Source: JBBDZE01 sp040900345 (GTDB lineage Bacteria > Patescibacteriota > Minisyncoccia > Spechtbacterales > 2-12-FULL-38-22). Taken from it: a DNA stretch of 15,962 bases. Location of the stretch: the NCBI GenBank assembly GCA_040900345.1, contig JBBDZE010000030.1, forward strand, positions 1 through 15,962, read 5' to 3'. Numbering within the stretch: position 1 is the stretch's first letter; the number at the start of each line of letters is the position of its first letter. The translations under genes and the position numbers were made by a program. The notes under the pieces were generated by a model, which saw only the letters and a program-made list of their open reading frames with translations, was not told the DNA's origin and searched no databases. Shown in pieces: positions 1 through 5,182 of the stretch.

Positions 1-316
1 GGCCGTGTCGATCAATTCCCCAGCCCCAATCGCCAAGCTCCCGGGGTTTTTTGCGCCCCCGAGCAAGCGAAAGCTCAATGCACGTTACGACCAGGAGCTC
101 TTTGGCCCGATACCTCCAGAACTGGTACGGGTCTTCATCCTTGCGCTTGTGCTTGGCGGCCCAATTGACTCGAACCGCCGCCCATAGACACCGTACCAAT
201 GAACGTGACGCGAGGGCCGCCAGGACTTCTTCCCGTTCGGGGAAGTCTGGCAGTTGGTCTTCCCTGCACGGAGTAATCCTCTCCAAGAGCGAGCTTACCT
301 CCCGAGAAACAACCAC
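1..316 (-). CDS. Hypothetical protein, C-terminus cut by window edge
   Basis: The reading frame is open from a GTG at 316 to the window edge (at least 105 residues). It was found by translating the minus strand. The start was chosen because a strong SD (GGAGG, 326-322) lies 5 nt upstream; a second GTG at 322 overlaps the SD and is less likely. The protein begins MVVSREVSSLLERITPCRE. It is charged and rich in Trp and Arg (for example VRVNWAAKHKRKDEDPYQFW), with no membrane segment or signal peptide, so it is probably cytoplasmic. I do not recognise a family. A TATACT -10 box sits at 352-347, about 20 nt before the SD, without a good -35. AGG and CGG arginine codons are commoner than in dnaB. 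Overlapping plus-strand frames at 5-187 and 51-374 have no such signals. Confidence 0.6.
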   Translation of the reverse strand, partial: MVVSREVSSLLERITPCREDQLPDFPEREEVLAALASRSLVRCLWAAVRVNWAAKHKRKDEDPYQFWRYRAKELLVVTCIELSLARGRKKPRELGDWGWGIDRHG

Positions 317-346
317 CGTCACCTCCCCTTTCCCTATCCTGCTTCT

Positions 347-352
347 AGTATA
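347..352 (-). promoter_or_regulatory. Putative -10 box (TATACT) for the left-edge hypothetical gene
   Basis: TATACT on the minus strand lies inside the 10-nt palindrome TAGTATACTA (346-355). It is placed to give a short leader of roughly 24 nt containing the GGAGG at 326-322. No convincing -35 is visible 16-18 nt upstream. Confidence 0.3.
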
Positions 353-379
353 CTATGAAAGGCGCTCCGGCTAGAAGTA

Positions 380-511
380 CTACTTCGCTTTGTTCTTCGC
401 ATGCCGCGGCAAGGTCTGCTTGAGCCCGCGGCCGCTTTGCTCTTGCGCGCGCTTTTTGCGCCCCTTCGCATCCTGCTTGCGCAGACGATTTGGTTTTTTG
501 ATGCCTGCCAT
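380..511 (-). CDS. Tiny, highly basic protein (43 aa), possible nucleic-acid or ribosome binder
   Basis: The ATG at 511 opens a 43-codon frame ending in TAG at 382-380. About 40% of residues are Lys or Arg; the protein starts MAGIKKPNRLRKQDAKGRKK and ends RHAKNKAK. The composition resembles small ribosomal or RNA-binding proteins, but I cannot assign it to a family. There is no SD. A minus-strand TATACT (526-521) ends 9 nt before the ATG, so a leaderless transcript is plausible. Codon choice (AAA/AAG, CGC, GGC) resembles the neighbouring dnaB rather than the SD-led genes. It is divergent from dnaB. Such a short ORF could be chance; the start signal and coherent composition argue that it is real. 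Confidence 0.45.
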   Translation of the reverse strand: MAGIKKPNRLRKQDAKGRKKRAQEQSGRGLKQTLPRHAKNKAK

Positions 512-595
512 TATACTGCTAGTATACCCCGTTTGCGATCATGCACTTTATGTACACAGAAACTTCACAGGCAGCATTCCGGTTGGCCAGCCCGA

Positions 596-606
596 TATGC
601 TATGAT
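596..606 (+). promoter_or_regulatory. Putative -10 region of dnaB
   Basis: The overlapping hexamers TATGCT (596-601) and TATGAT (601-606) lie just upstream of the dnaB start at 618. No good -35 and no SD are visible, so the leader would be very short or absent. Confidence 0.3.
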
Positions 607-617
607 GGTTGAACTAT

Positions 618-2030
618 ATGGCAGATGGAAACGACAAGATAGATCGCCTTCCACCGCAGGACCTTGATGCCGAACGCTCGGTATTGGGCGCTATTCTCAT
701 TGATAAAGAGGGTTTTTTCCGCGTGGCCGACTTGCTGGAGCCATCGGACTTTTACCAAGAGGGGCACCGCAAAATTTTTGATGTAATGACCGAACTCACC
801 GAGCGCAGCTTGCCGCTGGATGTTTTGACGGTGGCCAGCCGCCTGCGTGAGAAAAAACAACTTGACCAAATTGGCGGACAAAGCTATTTAACTCAGCTGG
901 TCAACGCCGTGCCTTCTTCCAGCAACATCACCTACTATGGGTCACTCGTGCATAAAAAGTCCATGCTGCGCCGACTCATCAGCGCTTCGTACAATATCGC
1001 GCAGATGGGCTACAACGAGAACGAAGACGTGGACGTTCTGTTGGACTCGGCAGAACGCGAGGTCTTTAAAATTTCAGAACGATCCAATACCCAGGCCTTC
1101 AGCGCGCTGAAAAATTCCCTCGGCGAGGCGTTTGACCGCATCGACCGTCTCCACAAAAATACCGGCGAGCTACGGGGCGTCCCCACGGGCTTTAGCGACC
1201 TGGACAACGTCCTTGCCGGCTTGCAAAAATCCGACCTCATAATTCTTGCCGCCCGCCCCTCGCTGGGTAAATCTTCCCTGGCGCTCGACATTGCCCGCAA
1301 CGCGGCAATTAACCACAAGATTCCCACGGGTATTTTCAGTTTGGAAATGAGCCAAGACCAGATTGTGGACCGCTTCATTGCCGCCCAAGCCGACATTGAC
1401 TTGTGGCGCCTGCGCACCGGCAAACTCGCCAATGAGGATTTCCCACGTATTCAAACTGCCCTGGGCGAACTATCCGAAGCGCCTATATTTGTCGACGACG
1501 GTCTGACCTCAAGTGTGCTACAAATGCGCGCCATGGCCCGTCGCCTGCAAGCCGAACACGGCCTGGGCTTGCTTATCGTGGACTACCTACAGTTAATCCA
1601 ACCCAAAAACTCCAACAACGACAACTTGGTGCAACAAGTTTCAGAAATTTCCCGAGCGCTTAAGTCGCTAGCACGCGAGCTAAATATTCCGGTCCTTGCC
1701 GTTTCCCAGCTATCACGCGCAGTAGAGCAGCGCCACCCGCAAATCCCCCGCCTTTCGGACCTGCGCGATTCGGGCTCCATTGAACAGGATGCGGACGTCG
1801 TGCTGTTCATCTACCGCGACTTGACCAACCGCGACGACCCCGAGGCGGGTAACGTGGCTGAAATCCATATCGCCAAACACCGCAACGGTCCTACCGGCAA
1901 GATAGACCTTGCCTTCCACAAAAAATCCGCGACTTTCGCCTCGCTGGAACGCTATCACAACGCCCCGTCAGCCGAAATGTCCCTGCCGGGCGGCAACGAG
2001 GACTTCGGTATTGAAGATATTCCCTCATAG
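618..2030 (+). CDS. dnaB: Replicative DNA helicase DnaB
   Basis: Hexameric ATP-dependent 5'-3' helicase that unwinds DNA at the replication fork and works with primase and the loader. The 470-aa product has the normal DnaB length and layout. The N-terminal helical domain (about 8-110, PPQDLDAERSVLGAILID) is followed by a linker and the RecA-like ATPase (about 185-445). Visible motifs are Walker A ARPSLGKSS (212-220), the FSLEMS motif (240-245), Walker B LLIVDYLQL (318-326), AVSQLSRAVEQR (361-372) and RLSDLRDSGSIEQDAD with arginine residues (378-392). No intein is present. ATG 618 was chosen because MADGNDK leads directly into the conserved start; an in-frame TTG at 609 would add three residues. 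No SD is visible. The gene lies upstream of recR, probably in one unit. Confidence 0.97.
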   Translation: MADGNDKIDRLPPQDLDAERSVLGAILIDKEGFFRVADLLEPSDFYQEGHRKIFDVMTELTERSLPLDVLTVASRLREKKQLDQIGGQSYLTQLVNAVPSSSNITYYGSLVHKKSMLRRLISASYNIAQMGYNENEDVDVLLDSAEREVFKISERSNTQAFSALKNSLGEAFDRIDRLHKNTGELRGVPTGFSDLDNVLAGLQKSDLIILAARPSLGKSSLALDIARNAAINHKIPTGIFSLEMSQDQIVDRFIAAQADIDLWRLRTGKLANEDFPRIQTALGELSEAPIFVDDGLTSSVLQMRAMARRLQAEHGLGLLIVDYLQLIQPKNSNNDNLVQQVSEISRALKSLARELNIPVLAVSQLSRAVEQRHPQIPRLSDLRDSGSIEQDADVVLFIYRDLTNRDDPEAGNVAEIHIAKHRNGPTGKIDLAFHKKSATFASLERYHNAPSAEMSLPGGNEDFGIEDIPS

Positions 2031-2035
2031 CTTCA

Positions 2036-2111
2036 AGCCACCGCCTTTGGCCACCGCCGCTGGCGGGGTCCCGAAGAAAGCGGTGACGGGCCCCCGCTGG
2101 AAGCGGTGGCT
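2036..2111 (+). repeat. GC-rich double-stem hairpin element between dnaB and recR
   Basis: An outer 9-bp arm AGCCACCGC (2036-2044) pairs with GCGGTGGCT (2103-2111). Inside it, 2060-2073 pairs with 2087-2100 (core GCGGGGTCCCG with CGGGCCCCCGC, one mismatch and two G-T pairs) around a 13-nt loop. GCCACCGCC also occurs twice in direct orientation (2037-2045 and 2050-2058), and AGCGGTG occurs twice (2079-2085 and 2102-2108). It could be a palindromic repeat unit or an RNA processing or attenuation structure. There is no T-run after the stem, so it is not a classical terminator. Confidence 0.6.
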
Positions 2112-2134
2112 ATGAGCTTTGAGCTTGCCCCCAC

Positions 2135-2743
2135 ATGTTGCCAGAACCACTCCAACAACTCAAACGCCACTTTCAAAATTATCCAGGCGTTGGCCCGCGC
2201 CAGGCCGAGCGTTTTGCATTTGCCCTCATGAAGCAACCCCCCGAGGAGGTCGAGCGAGCTATTGCCGCGCTCACGGCCATTTCTCAGAGCGTCCTACTGT
2301 GCACCAGCTGCAATATGCCGGCAGAGAAGAATAAAGAAAAGCTGTGCGATATTTGCCGCGACCCCAAGCGCTCCGCCAATGTGCTTTGTGTGGTCGAAAA
2401 GGAGGGTGATGTACTGAACATGGAAAAAGCGAACGTGCACGCGGGGCGCTACTTTGTGCTGGGTGATAACATCTCCCCCCTTCATACCACTGGCCTGGCC
2501 AAAGACCGCGTACGCGCCCTCCTCAAGCGACTGCGGGGCAACACCGCCAAGCACGAGGTCATTCTTGCCCTAGGCAACACGCGCGAGGGCAACTTCACCT
2601 CGATGTATTTACAAGAATCCCTCAAAAAGCTGGGGCGCAAGAATGTCACCGTCACTCGCCTTGGCCGGGGACTAGCAACCGGCACCGACCTTGAATACGC
2701 CGACGAGGAGACCTTGCGGAATGCGATTGAGGGAAGGCGGTAA
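2135..2743 (+). CDS. recR: Recombination mediator protein RecR
   Basis: RecR forms a DNA-binding clamp that acts with RecO (and RecF) to load RecA during recombinational repair of gaps. The 202-aa product matches the usual length of about 200. The helix-hairpin-helix region comes first (NYPGVGPRQAERFAFALM, about 15-32). A zinc finger of type C-x2-C-x11-C-x2-C follows, with Cys56, Cys59, Cys71 and Cys74. The Toprim domain then starts at about residue 81 (ANVLCVVEKEGDV). The C-terminal signature is VTRLGRGLATGTDLEYADEETL (about 173-194). All key cysteines and the Toprim acidic residues are present. ATG 2135 is the natural start; no SD is visible. It follows dnaB by about 100 nt that hold a hairpin, with no obvious promoter between them. 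Confidence 0.96.
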   Translation: MLPEPLQQLKRHFQNYPGVGPRQAERFAFALMKQPPEEVERAIAALTAISQSVLLCTSCNMPAEKNKEKLCDICRDPKRSANVLCVVEKEGDVLNMEKANVHAGRYFVLGDNISPLHTTGLAKDRVRALLKRLRGNTAKHEVILALGNTREGNFTSMYLQESLKKLGRKNVTVTRLGRGLATGTDLEYADEETLRNAIEGRR

Positions 2744-2750
2744 AAAGAGG

Positions 2751-2781
2751 GATTAGGTGGTTAGAGGGGTTAGGTGATTAG
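2751..2781 (+). repeat. Short degenerate TTAGGTG/TTAGAG repeats after recR
   Basis: GATTAGGTGGTTAGAGG runs into GGTTAGGTGATTAG, a low-complexity tandem-like stretch just after the recR stop. Similar words (TTAGAG, GTTAGGT) recur in the rplU leader (3987-4023) and at 4111-4122. No function can be assigned. Confidence 0.4.
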
Positions 2782-2792
2782 CGACACAACAC

Positions 2793-2828
2793 TAACATTC
2801 CAACATTCTGCAGAATGTTGGAATGTTA
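2793..2828. repeat. Perfect 36-nt palindrome built from iterated AACATTC words
   Basis: Each arm is TAACATTCCAACATTCTG or its exact complement, centred at 2810/2811 with no loop. Each arm contains two copies of AACATTC, giving two direct and two inverted copies. It lies between the convergent recR (+) and the hypothetical gene (-). Neither side has a T-run placed for simple intrinsic termination of recR. Candidates are a protein-binding operator, a bidirectional transcript end, or a repeat unit. Confidence 0.75.
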
Positions 2829-2859
2829 AAAAGCGAAACGGGAGCCCGAAGGCTCCCGT
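2828..2859 (-). terminator. Rho-independent terminator with UUCG tetraloop, minus strand
   Basis: A 9-bp stem (ACGGGAGCC at 2838-2846 with GGCTCCCGT at 2851-2859) reads on the minus strand as a C(UUCG)G tetraloop hairpin. It is followed by a T-rich tail, TTCGCTTTTT (2837-2828). It ends the transcript of the gene at 2915-3391. A further weaker hairpin (GCGCAGA/TCTGCGC, 2867-2887) lies between the stop codon and this terminator. Confidence 0.8.
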
Positions 2860-2914
2860 CGTTAGTGCGCAGATTGCGGCTCTGCGCGGCCTGGATGACT
2901 CCCGCCCGTTCGGG

Positions 2915-3391
2915 CTAGAGCCTAGCTCGCTCCTCCTCTCCAAACCACTCCCCCAGAGGGTCGGCGGCGCCCCCCATCCACCTCGCGTAGACGTACCACG
3001 CAAAGAGGCGGTTACAGTTGATCATCAGTTCCTCCATTGATGGGGAGGACAGGCAGACTCTCTGCTCTTTGCCTCCACCCACCGTCTGGACGGCAACGTC
3101 GACCTTCCCAATCCTGTAGGCGAAGTCCGGGAAAGTTCCTGCCTTCACGCGGCCCTCCACCGAGTAGTGGTCGAGGCCCCTATAGATAAAGAGCCCTACA
3201 TCGTCCGGCACCACCACGAAGCCGAGCGGAACCGTGAAATACATGTGTCCCGAAGCCGGGTCGGTCTGCATCAGGAATCTCTCCTGAGCTTCAGGCCCAG
3301 CCCCCTCGATATATCCTTCCAAGAATCTCCCGGGGCGTTCCCTCTCCTCTGCTGCCGCTTCTTGATCCAGCCAAACTCGAAGTTGCATCAT
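2915..3391 (-). CDS. Hypothetical protein, independently expressed gene unit
   Basis: This 158-aa soluble protein belongs to no family I recognise. It begins MMQLRVWLDQEAAAEERERP. The acidic, helix-prone N-terminus (about 1-40) is followed by a part that looks beta-rich (HMYFTVPLGFVVVPDDVGLF, about 49-68) and a Trp/Tyr-rich tail (NRLFAWYVYARWMGG). It has no signal peptide or transmembrane segment. The start is well supported: GGAGG lies 7 nt before the first ATG (3391), although a second ATG follows directly. Upstream is a TTGACA box (3480-3475), and downstream is a clear terminator (2828-2859), so the gene forms a complete single-gene unit. It uses AGG, AGA, GGA and GGG codons more than dnaB or rplU, which may indicate acquisition. 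The real function is unknown. Confidence 0.7.
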   Translation of the reverse strand: MMQLRVWLDQEAAAEERERPGRFLEGYIEGAGPEAQERFLMQTDPASGHMYFTVPLGFVVVPDDVGLFIYRGLDHYSVEGRVKAGTFPDFAYRIGKVDVAVQTVGGGKEQRVCLSSPSMEELMINCNRLFAWYVYARWMGGAADPLGEWFGEEERARL

Positions 3392-3451
3392 TTCCGTTCC
3401 TCCAGTTCCTGCGCCTCCGCCTTTGCGGCAACTTTCGTTTCGAATGAATAT

Positions 3452-3480
3452 ATATTGGCATAAATTATTATATTTGTCAA
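3452..3480 (-). promoter_or_regulatory. Promoter of the hypothetical gene at 2915-3391
   Basis: A perfect -35 box TTGACA (3480-3475) is followed at 17 nt by CAATAT (3457-3452), preceded by TGC in extended -10 style. The region is AT-rich, unlike the flanking coding sequence. The -35 is certain as a string; the -10 is weaker and could shift by 1-2 nt. Confidence 0.55.
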
Positions 3481-3505
3481 TAATTTAATGTTGTGCGCGC
3501 AAACA

Positions 3506-3541
3506 CAAAACCCCGCCCTTCCATGGAAGGGCGGGGTTTTG
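3506..3541 (-). terminator. rplU terminator (perfect palindrome, probably bidirectional)
   Basis: A perfect 36-nt palindrome: CAAAACCCCGCCCTTCCA is mirrored by TGGAAGGGCGGGGTTTTG. On the minus strand it lies just after the rplU stop and ends in TTTTGTGTTT. The plus strand also ends in TTTTG, so it could stop transcripts from both sides. Confidence 0.8.
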
Positions 3542-3567
3542 ATTTACGTAAATCGGTACGTAAATTA

Positions 3568-3984
3568 CTATTTCGTTGCTACGGGTTCCTTTTCTGTCTT
3601 TTGGGCAGTCGCTTTCTTTGCTTGCCCTGCCTGCCCGTCCTTTGGCGTGGAGGATTTCGAAGGGGCAGCTCCTCCCGTTTTGATGTCCAAAATCTCTACC
3701 GTGGTCTGAAGCTGGCGGTGGCCATGCATGCGCGAATAGCGTTTGCGTTTCTTGTACTTATAGGCAACAACTTTCTCGCCCTTGCCCTGCTCGGTCACTT
3801 TGGCGATAACTGAAACGCCCGAAACTATGGGCATACCTAATTGCATGTCGTCGCCGTCGGCCGTCAGCAAAACCTCACCCAGGGCCACTTCATCGCCTTC
3901 TTGGGCATCTATTTTCTCAACGGCAAGACGCTGGCCTTTTTGTACCTTATATTGTTTTCCGCCTGTTTTGATGATTGCAAACAT
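3568..3984 (-). CDS. rplU: Large-subunit ribosomal protein bL21 with basic/Gln-rich C-terminal tail
   Basis: Ribosomal protein of the 50S subunit that binds 23S rRNA. Residues 1-101 form the complete bL21 domain: MFAIIKTGGKQYKVQKGQRL at the start, then GDEVALGEVLL, the GKGEKVVAYKYKKRKRYSR basic segment, and HRQLQTTVEILDI at the end. The family is normally about 100-105 aa. Here the protein has 138 residues, ending in a tail of about 37 rich in Ala, Lys, Gln, Ser and Pro (102-138), likely disordered. ATG 3984 is the only sensible start. It has no SD, but a good promoter lies upstream. In most bacteria rplU is followed by rpmA (bL27); here a terminator and an unrelated gene follow, so rplU is transcribed alone. 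Confidence 0.95.
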   Translation of the reverse strand: MFAIIKTGGKQYKVQKGQRLAVEKIDAQEGDEVALGEVLLTADGDDMQLGMPIVSGVSVIAKVTEQGKGEKVVAYKYKKRKRYSRMHGHRQLQTTVEILDIKTGGAAPSKSSTPKDGQAGQAKKATAQKTEKEPVATK

Positions 3985-3986
3985 GA

Positions 3987-4023
3987 TTTTAGAGCTTTAG
4001 AGCGTTAGGTTTTAGAGCTTTAG
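3987..4023. repeat. 23-nt-period direct repeat in the rplU leader
   Basis: TTTTAGAGCTTTAG occurs exactly at 3987-4000 and again at 4010-4023. The spacer word AGAGCGTTAGGT (3999-4010) is repeated exactly at 4111-4122. On the minus strand the first pair falls in the untranslated leader directly before the rplU start codon. It may be a protein-binding or autoregulatory site, or slippage-derived sequence. Confidence 0.6.
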
Positions 4024-4043
4024 GACGCTCACACAATGAAATT

Positions 4044-4072
4044 ACTATACAGCAAATGACGAAAGGTTGCAA
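4044..4072 (-). promoter_or_regulatory. rplU: rplU promoter
   Basis: TTGCAA (4072-4067), 17-nt spacer, TATAGT (4049-4044) on the minus strand. Transcription would start near 4037 and give a leader of about 50 nt that contains the 23-nt-period repeat. Confidence 0.6.
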
Positions 4073-4103
4073 CCCTTTGCATCGCCCTCCCAATTCTCGT
4101 ATC

Positions 4104-4131
4104 TTGACAGAGAGCGTTAGGTGCGTATACT
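4104..4131 (+). promoter_or_regulatory. Consensus-like promoter of the hypothetical gene at 4169
   Basis: TTGACA (4104-4109), 16-nt spacer, TATACT (4126-4131). The start site would fall near 4138, leaving a leader of about 30 nt with the GGAGG SD at 4158-4162. It stands back to back with the rplU promoter. Confidence 0.65.
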
Positions 4132-4168
4132 TACCCCGCAAACGGAGAGTGACTATCGGAGGTTCGAA

Positions 4169-4699
4169 ATGCTGAAGTTCGTAACGCCCTCTCGTATCGA
4201 ACGGGCGGTCGATGCAGTGATGGCGGTCACACTGAAGGATGAATCGCCAGATTCGATCGGTTCTCTTCTGAGCCGACGGATGGGCAACCTCGTGGTTGTG
4301 GGACCCATCCAGGAACCCGTGGACGTACGAAGCAACAATGAGTTCCTTGAGGCACTCCAGACCCCCAATCTTCCCGGCTACTTGTACTACGAGCTTGCCT
4401 TCGGCAATCCCGCCGAGTGGCCGCACGACTTCCAGGCAATTTCTCGCTCAAAGGTCCTACAGGTATGTCAAGGCCGACACGACAGCGGGACCGATGCCCT
4501 TCCCCACATGCTCTTTCCCGGGGACACCCCCTACTGGGCAGCCGTGAAGCGATACGGCCTCGTGGTTGGGTTCTCGGGCGTGCAGCCCTACTTCGACCGG
4601 ATGATCGCCGGCATGGTCCTGGAGATGATCGTCGCACTGGCCTACGACGCGTGGATGAAGAGCGAGACGAAGGAGCAAGGCCTCAACTTCATCCCCTAG
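4169..4699 (+). CDS. Hypothetical protein, possible distant GlcG/HbpS-like fold
   Basis: A 176-aa soluble protein. The start ATG 4169 is fixed by GGAGG at 4158-4162 with 6-nt spacing; an in-frame GTG at 4121 overlaps the promoter and is rejected. No family is certain. The second half, with ISRSKV, a Pro/Gly loop (FPGDTPYW) and then GLVVGFSGVQPYFDRMIAGMV, follows the order of features in GlcG/HbpS-type proteins (helix with A-K, GG-P loop, GAIGVSG strand, D-x-x-IA helix). This is weak pattern similarity only. All six Lys codons are AAG, and Phe is almost always TTC, unlike dnaB, which favours AAA and uses both Phe codons. Promoter, SD and terminator form a closed unit. Its function and partner are unknown. 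Confidence 0.72.
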   Translation: MLKFVTPSRIERAVDAVMAVTLKDESPDSIGSLLSRRMGNLVVVGPIQEPVDVRSNNEFLEALQTPNLPGYLYYELAFGNPAEWPHDFQAISRSKVLQVCQGRHDSGTDALPHMLFPGDTPYWAAVKRYGLVVGFSGVQPYFDRMIAGMVLEMIVALAYDAWMKSETKEQGLNFIP

Positions 4700-4720
4700 C
4701 GAGTCGAGCAGCCAACCACG

Positions 4721-4759
4721 GAGGAGGGTTCCACTGGAACCCTCCTCGATTTATTTTTA
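4721..4759 (+). terminator. Strong Rho-independent terminator
   Basis: The 12-bp perfect stem GAGGAGGGTTCC (4721-4732) and GGAACCCTCCTC (4736-4747) with a 3-nt loop is followed by GATTTATTTTTA. It ends the gene at 4169-4699. It may also block the convergent unit ending at 4763, though that side has no T-run. Confidence 0.85.
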
Positions 4760-4762
4760 TCC

Positions 4763-5143
4763 TCACTTTTGCCTGAGGAAATTTTTTACTCCCCACGGAT
4801 AAAAGATGAGTGGGATAACCCCCAGGGCACTAATCCAAATGACATCTCCGTACAAATGCTTCGGCTGTTCCATGACACCAAAGAAAATCATGACAATTGC
4901 ATGAAATAGGTTTCCTAGAATCGTAAAATCAACAAAAAGCTTGTGCTTTAAGGGATCTCTTGATGCAACTACCATCACAATGCCCCAGGCGATATACAGT
5001 CCTCCAATCATGAATTCATAAGGGACATTCTTTGGGGTCCAAAAAAACTGCTGCTGGAAAAACCAAGGAAGAATAGGGTGCACCAGGATATTCCCCAACC
5101 CAAATACCAGCAAAAACTTAGCTAATCCTTGTTCTTTTGACAT
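4763..5143 (-). CDS. Small four-helix membrane protein, DUF6632-like
   Basis: A 126-aa integral membrane protein with four predicted segments (about 7-27, 43-60, 69-90 and 100-117). The pattern PYEFMIGGLYIAWGI (41-55), then ASRDPLKHKLFVDFTILGNLFHAIVM (60-85) and YGDVIW (98-103), fits the uncharacterised DUF6632-type family as I remember it: Y-E-M-I, RDP--H, H--VM, GDV. The biochemical role is unknown. The conserved polar residues inside the helices (Asp, His) suggest more than structure. It is the last gene of a minus-strand run, 39 nt after rmuC. No clear SD; TATAAAAT directly precedes the ATG. Its base composition is visibly more AT-rich than its neighbours, which may point to separate origin. 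Confidence 0.8.
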   Translation of the reverse strand: MSKEQGLAKFLLVFGLGNILVHPILPWFFQQQFFWTPKNVPYEFMIGGLYIAWGIVMVVASRDPLKHKLFVDFTILGNLFHAIVMIFFGVMEQPKHLYGDVIWISALGVIPLIFYPWGVKNFLRQK

Positions 5144-5182
5144 ATTTTATAGCTACCAATAAAGTAAAACCGAGAAACAACC

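Noticed and set aside
5..374. Plus-strand frames at the left edge
   Set aside because: The minus strand has an open frame to the edge with a strong SD at correct spacing; the plus frames have no SD or promoter and look like shadows.
4160..4175. GGTTCGAAAT resembling a tRNA T-loop
   Set aside because: No acceptor, D or anticodon stems can be folded around it; it is the spacer between SD and ATG of the 4169 gene.
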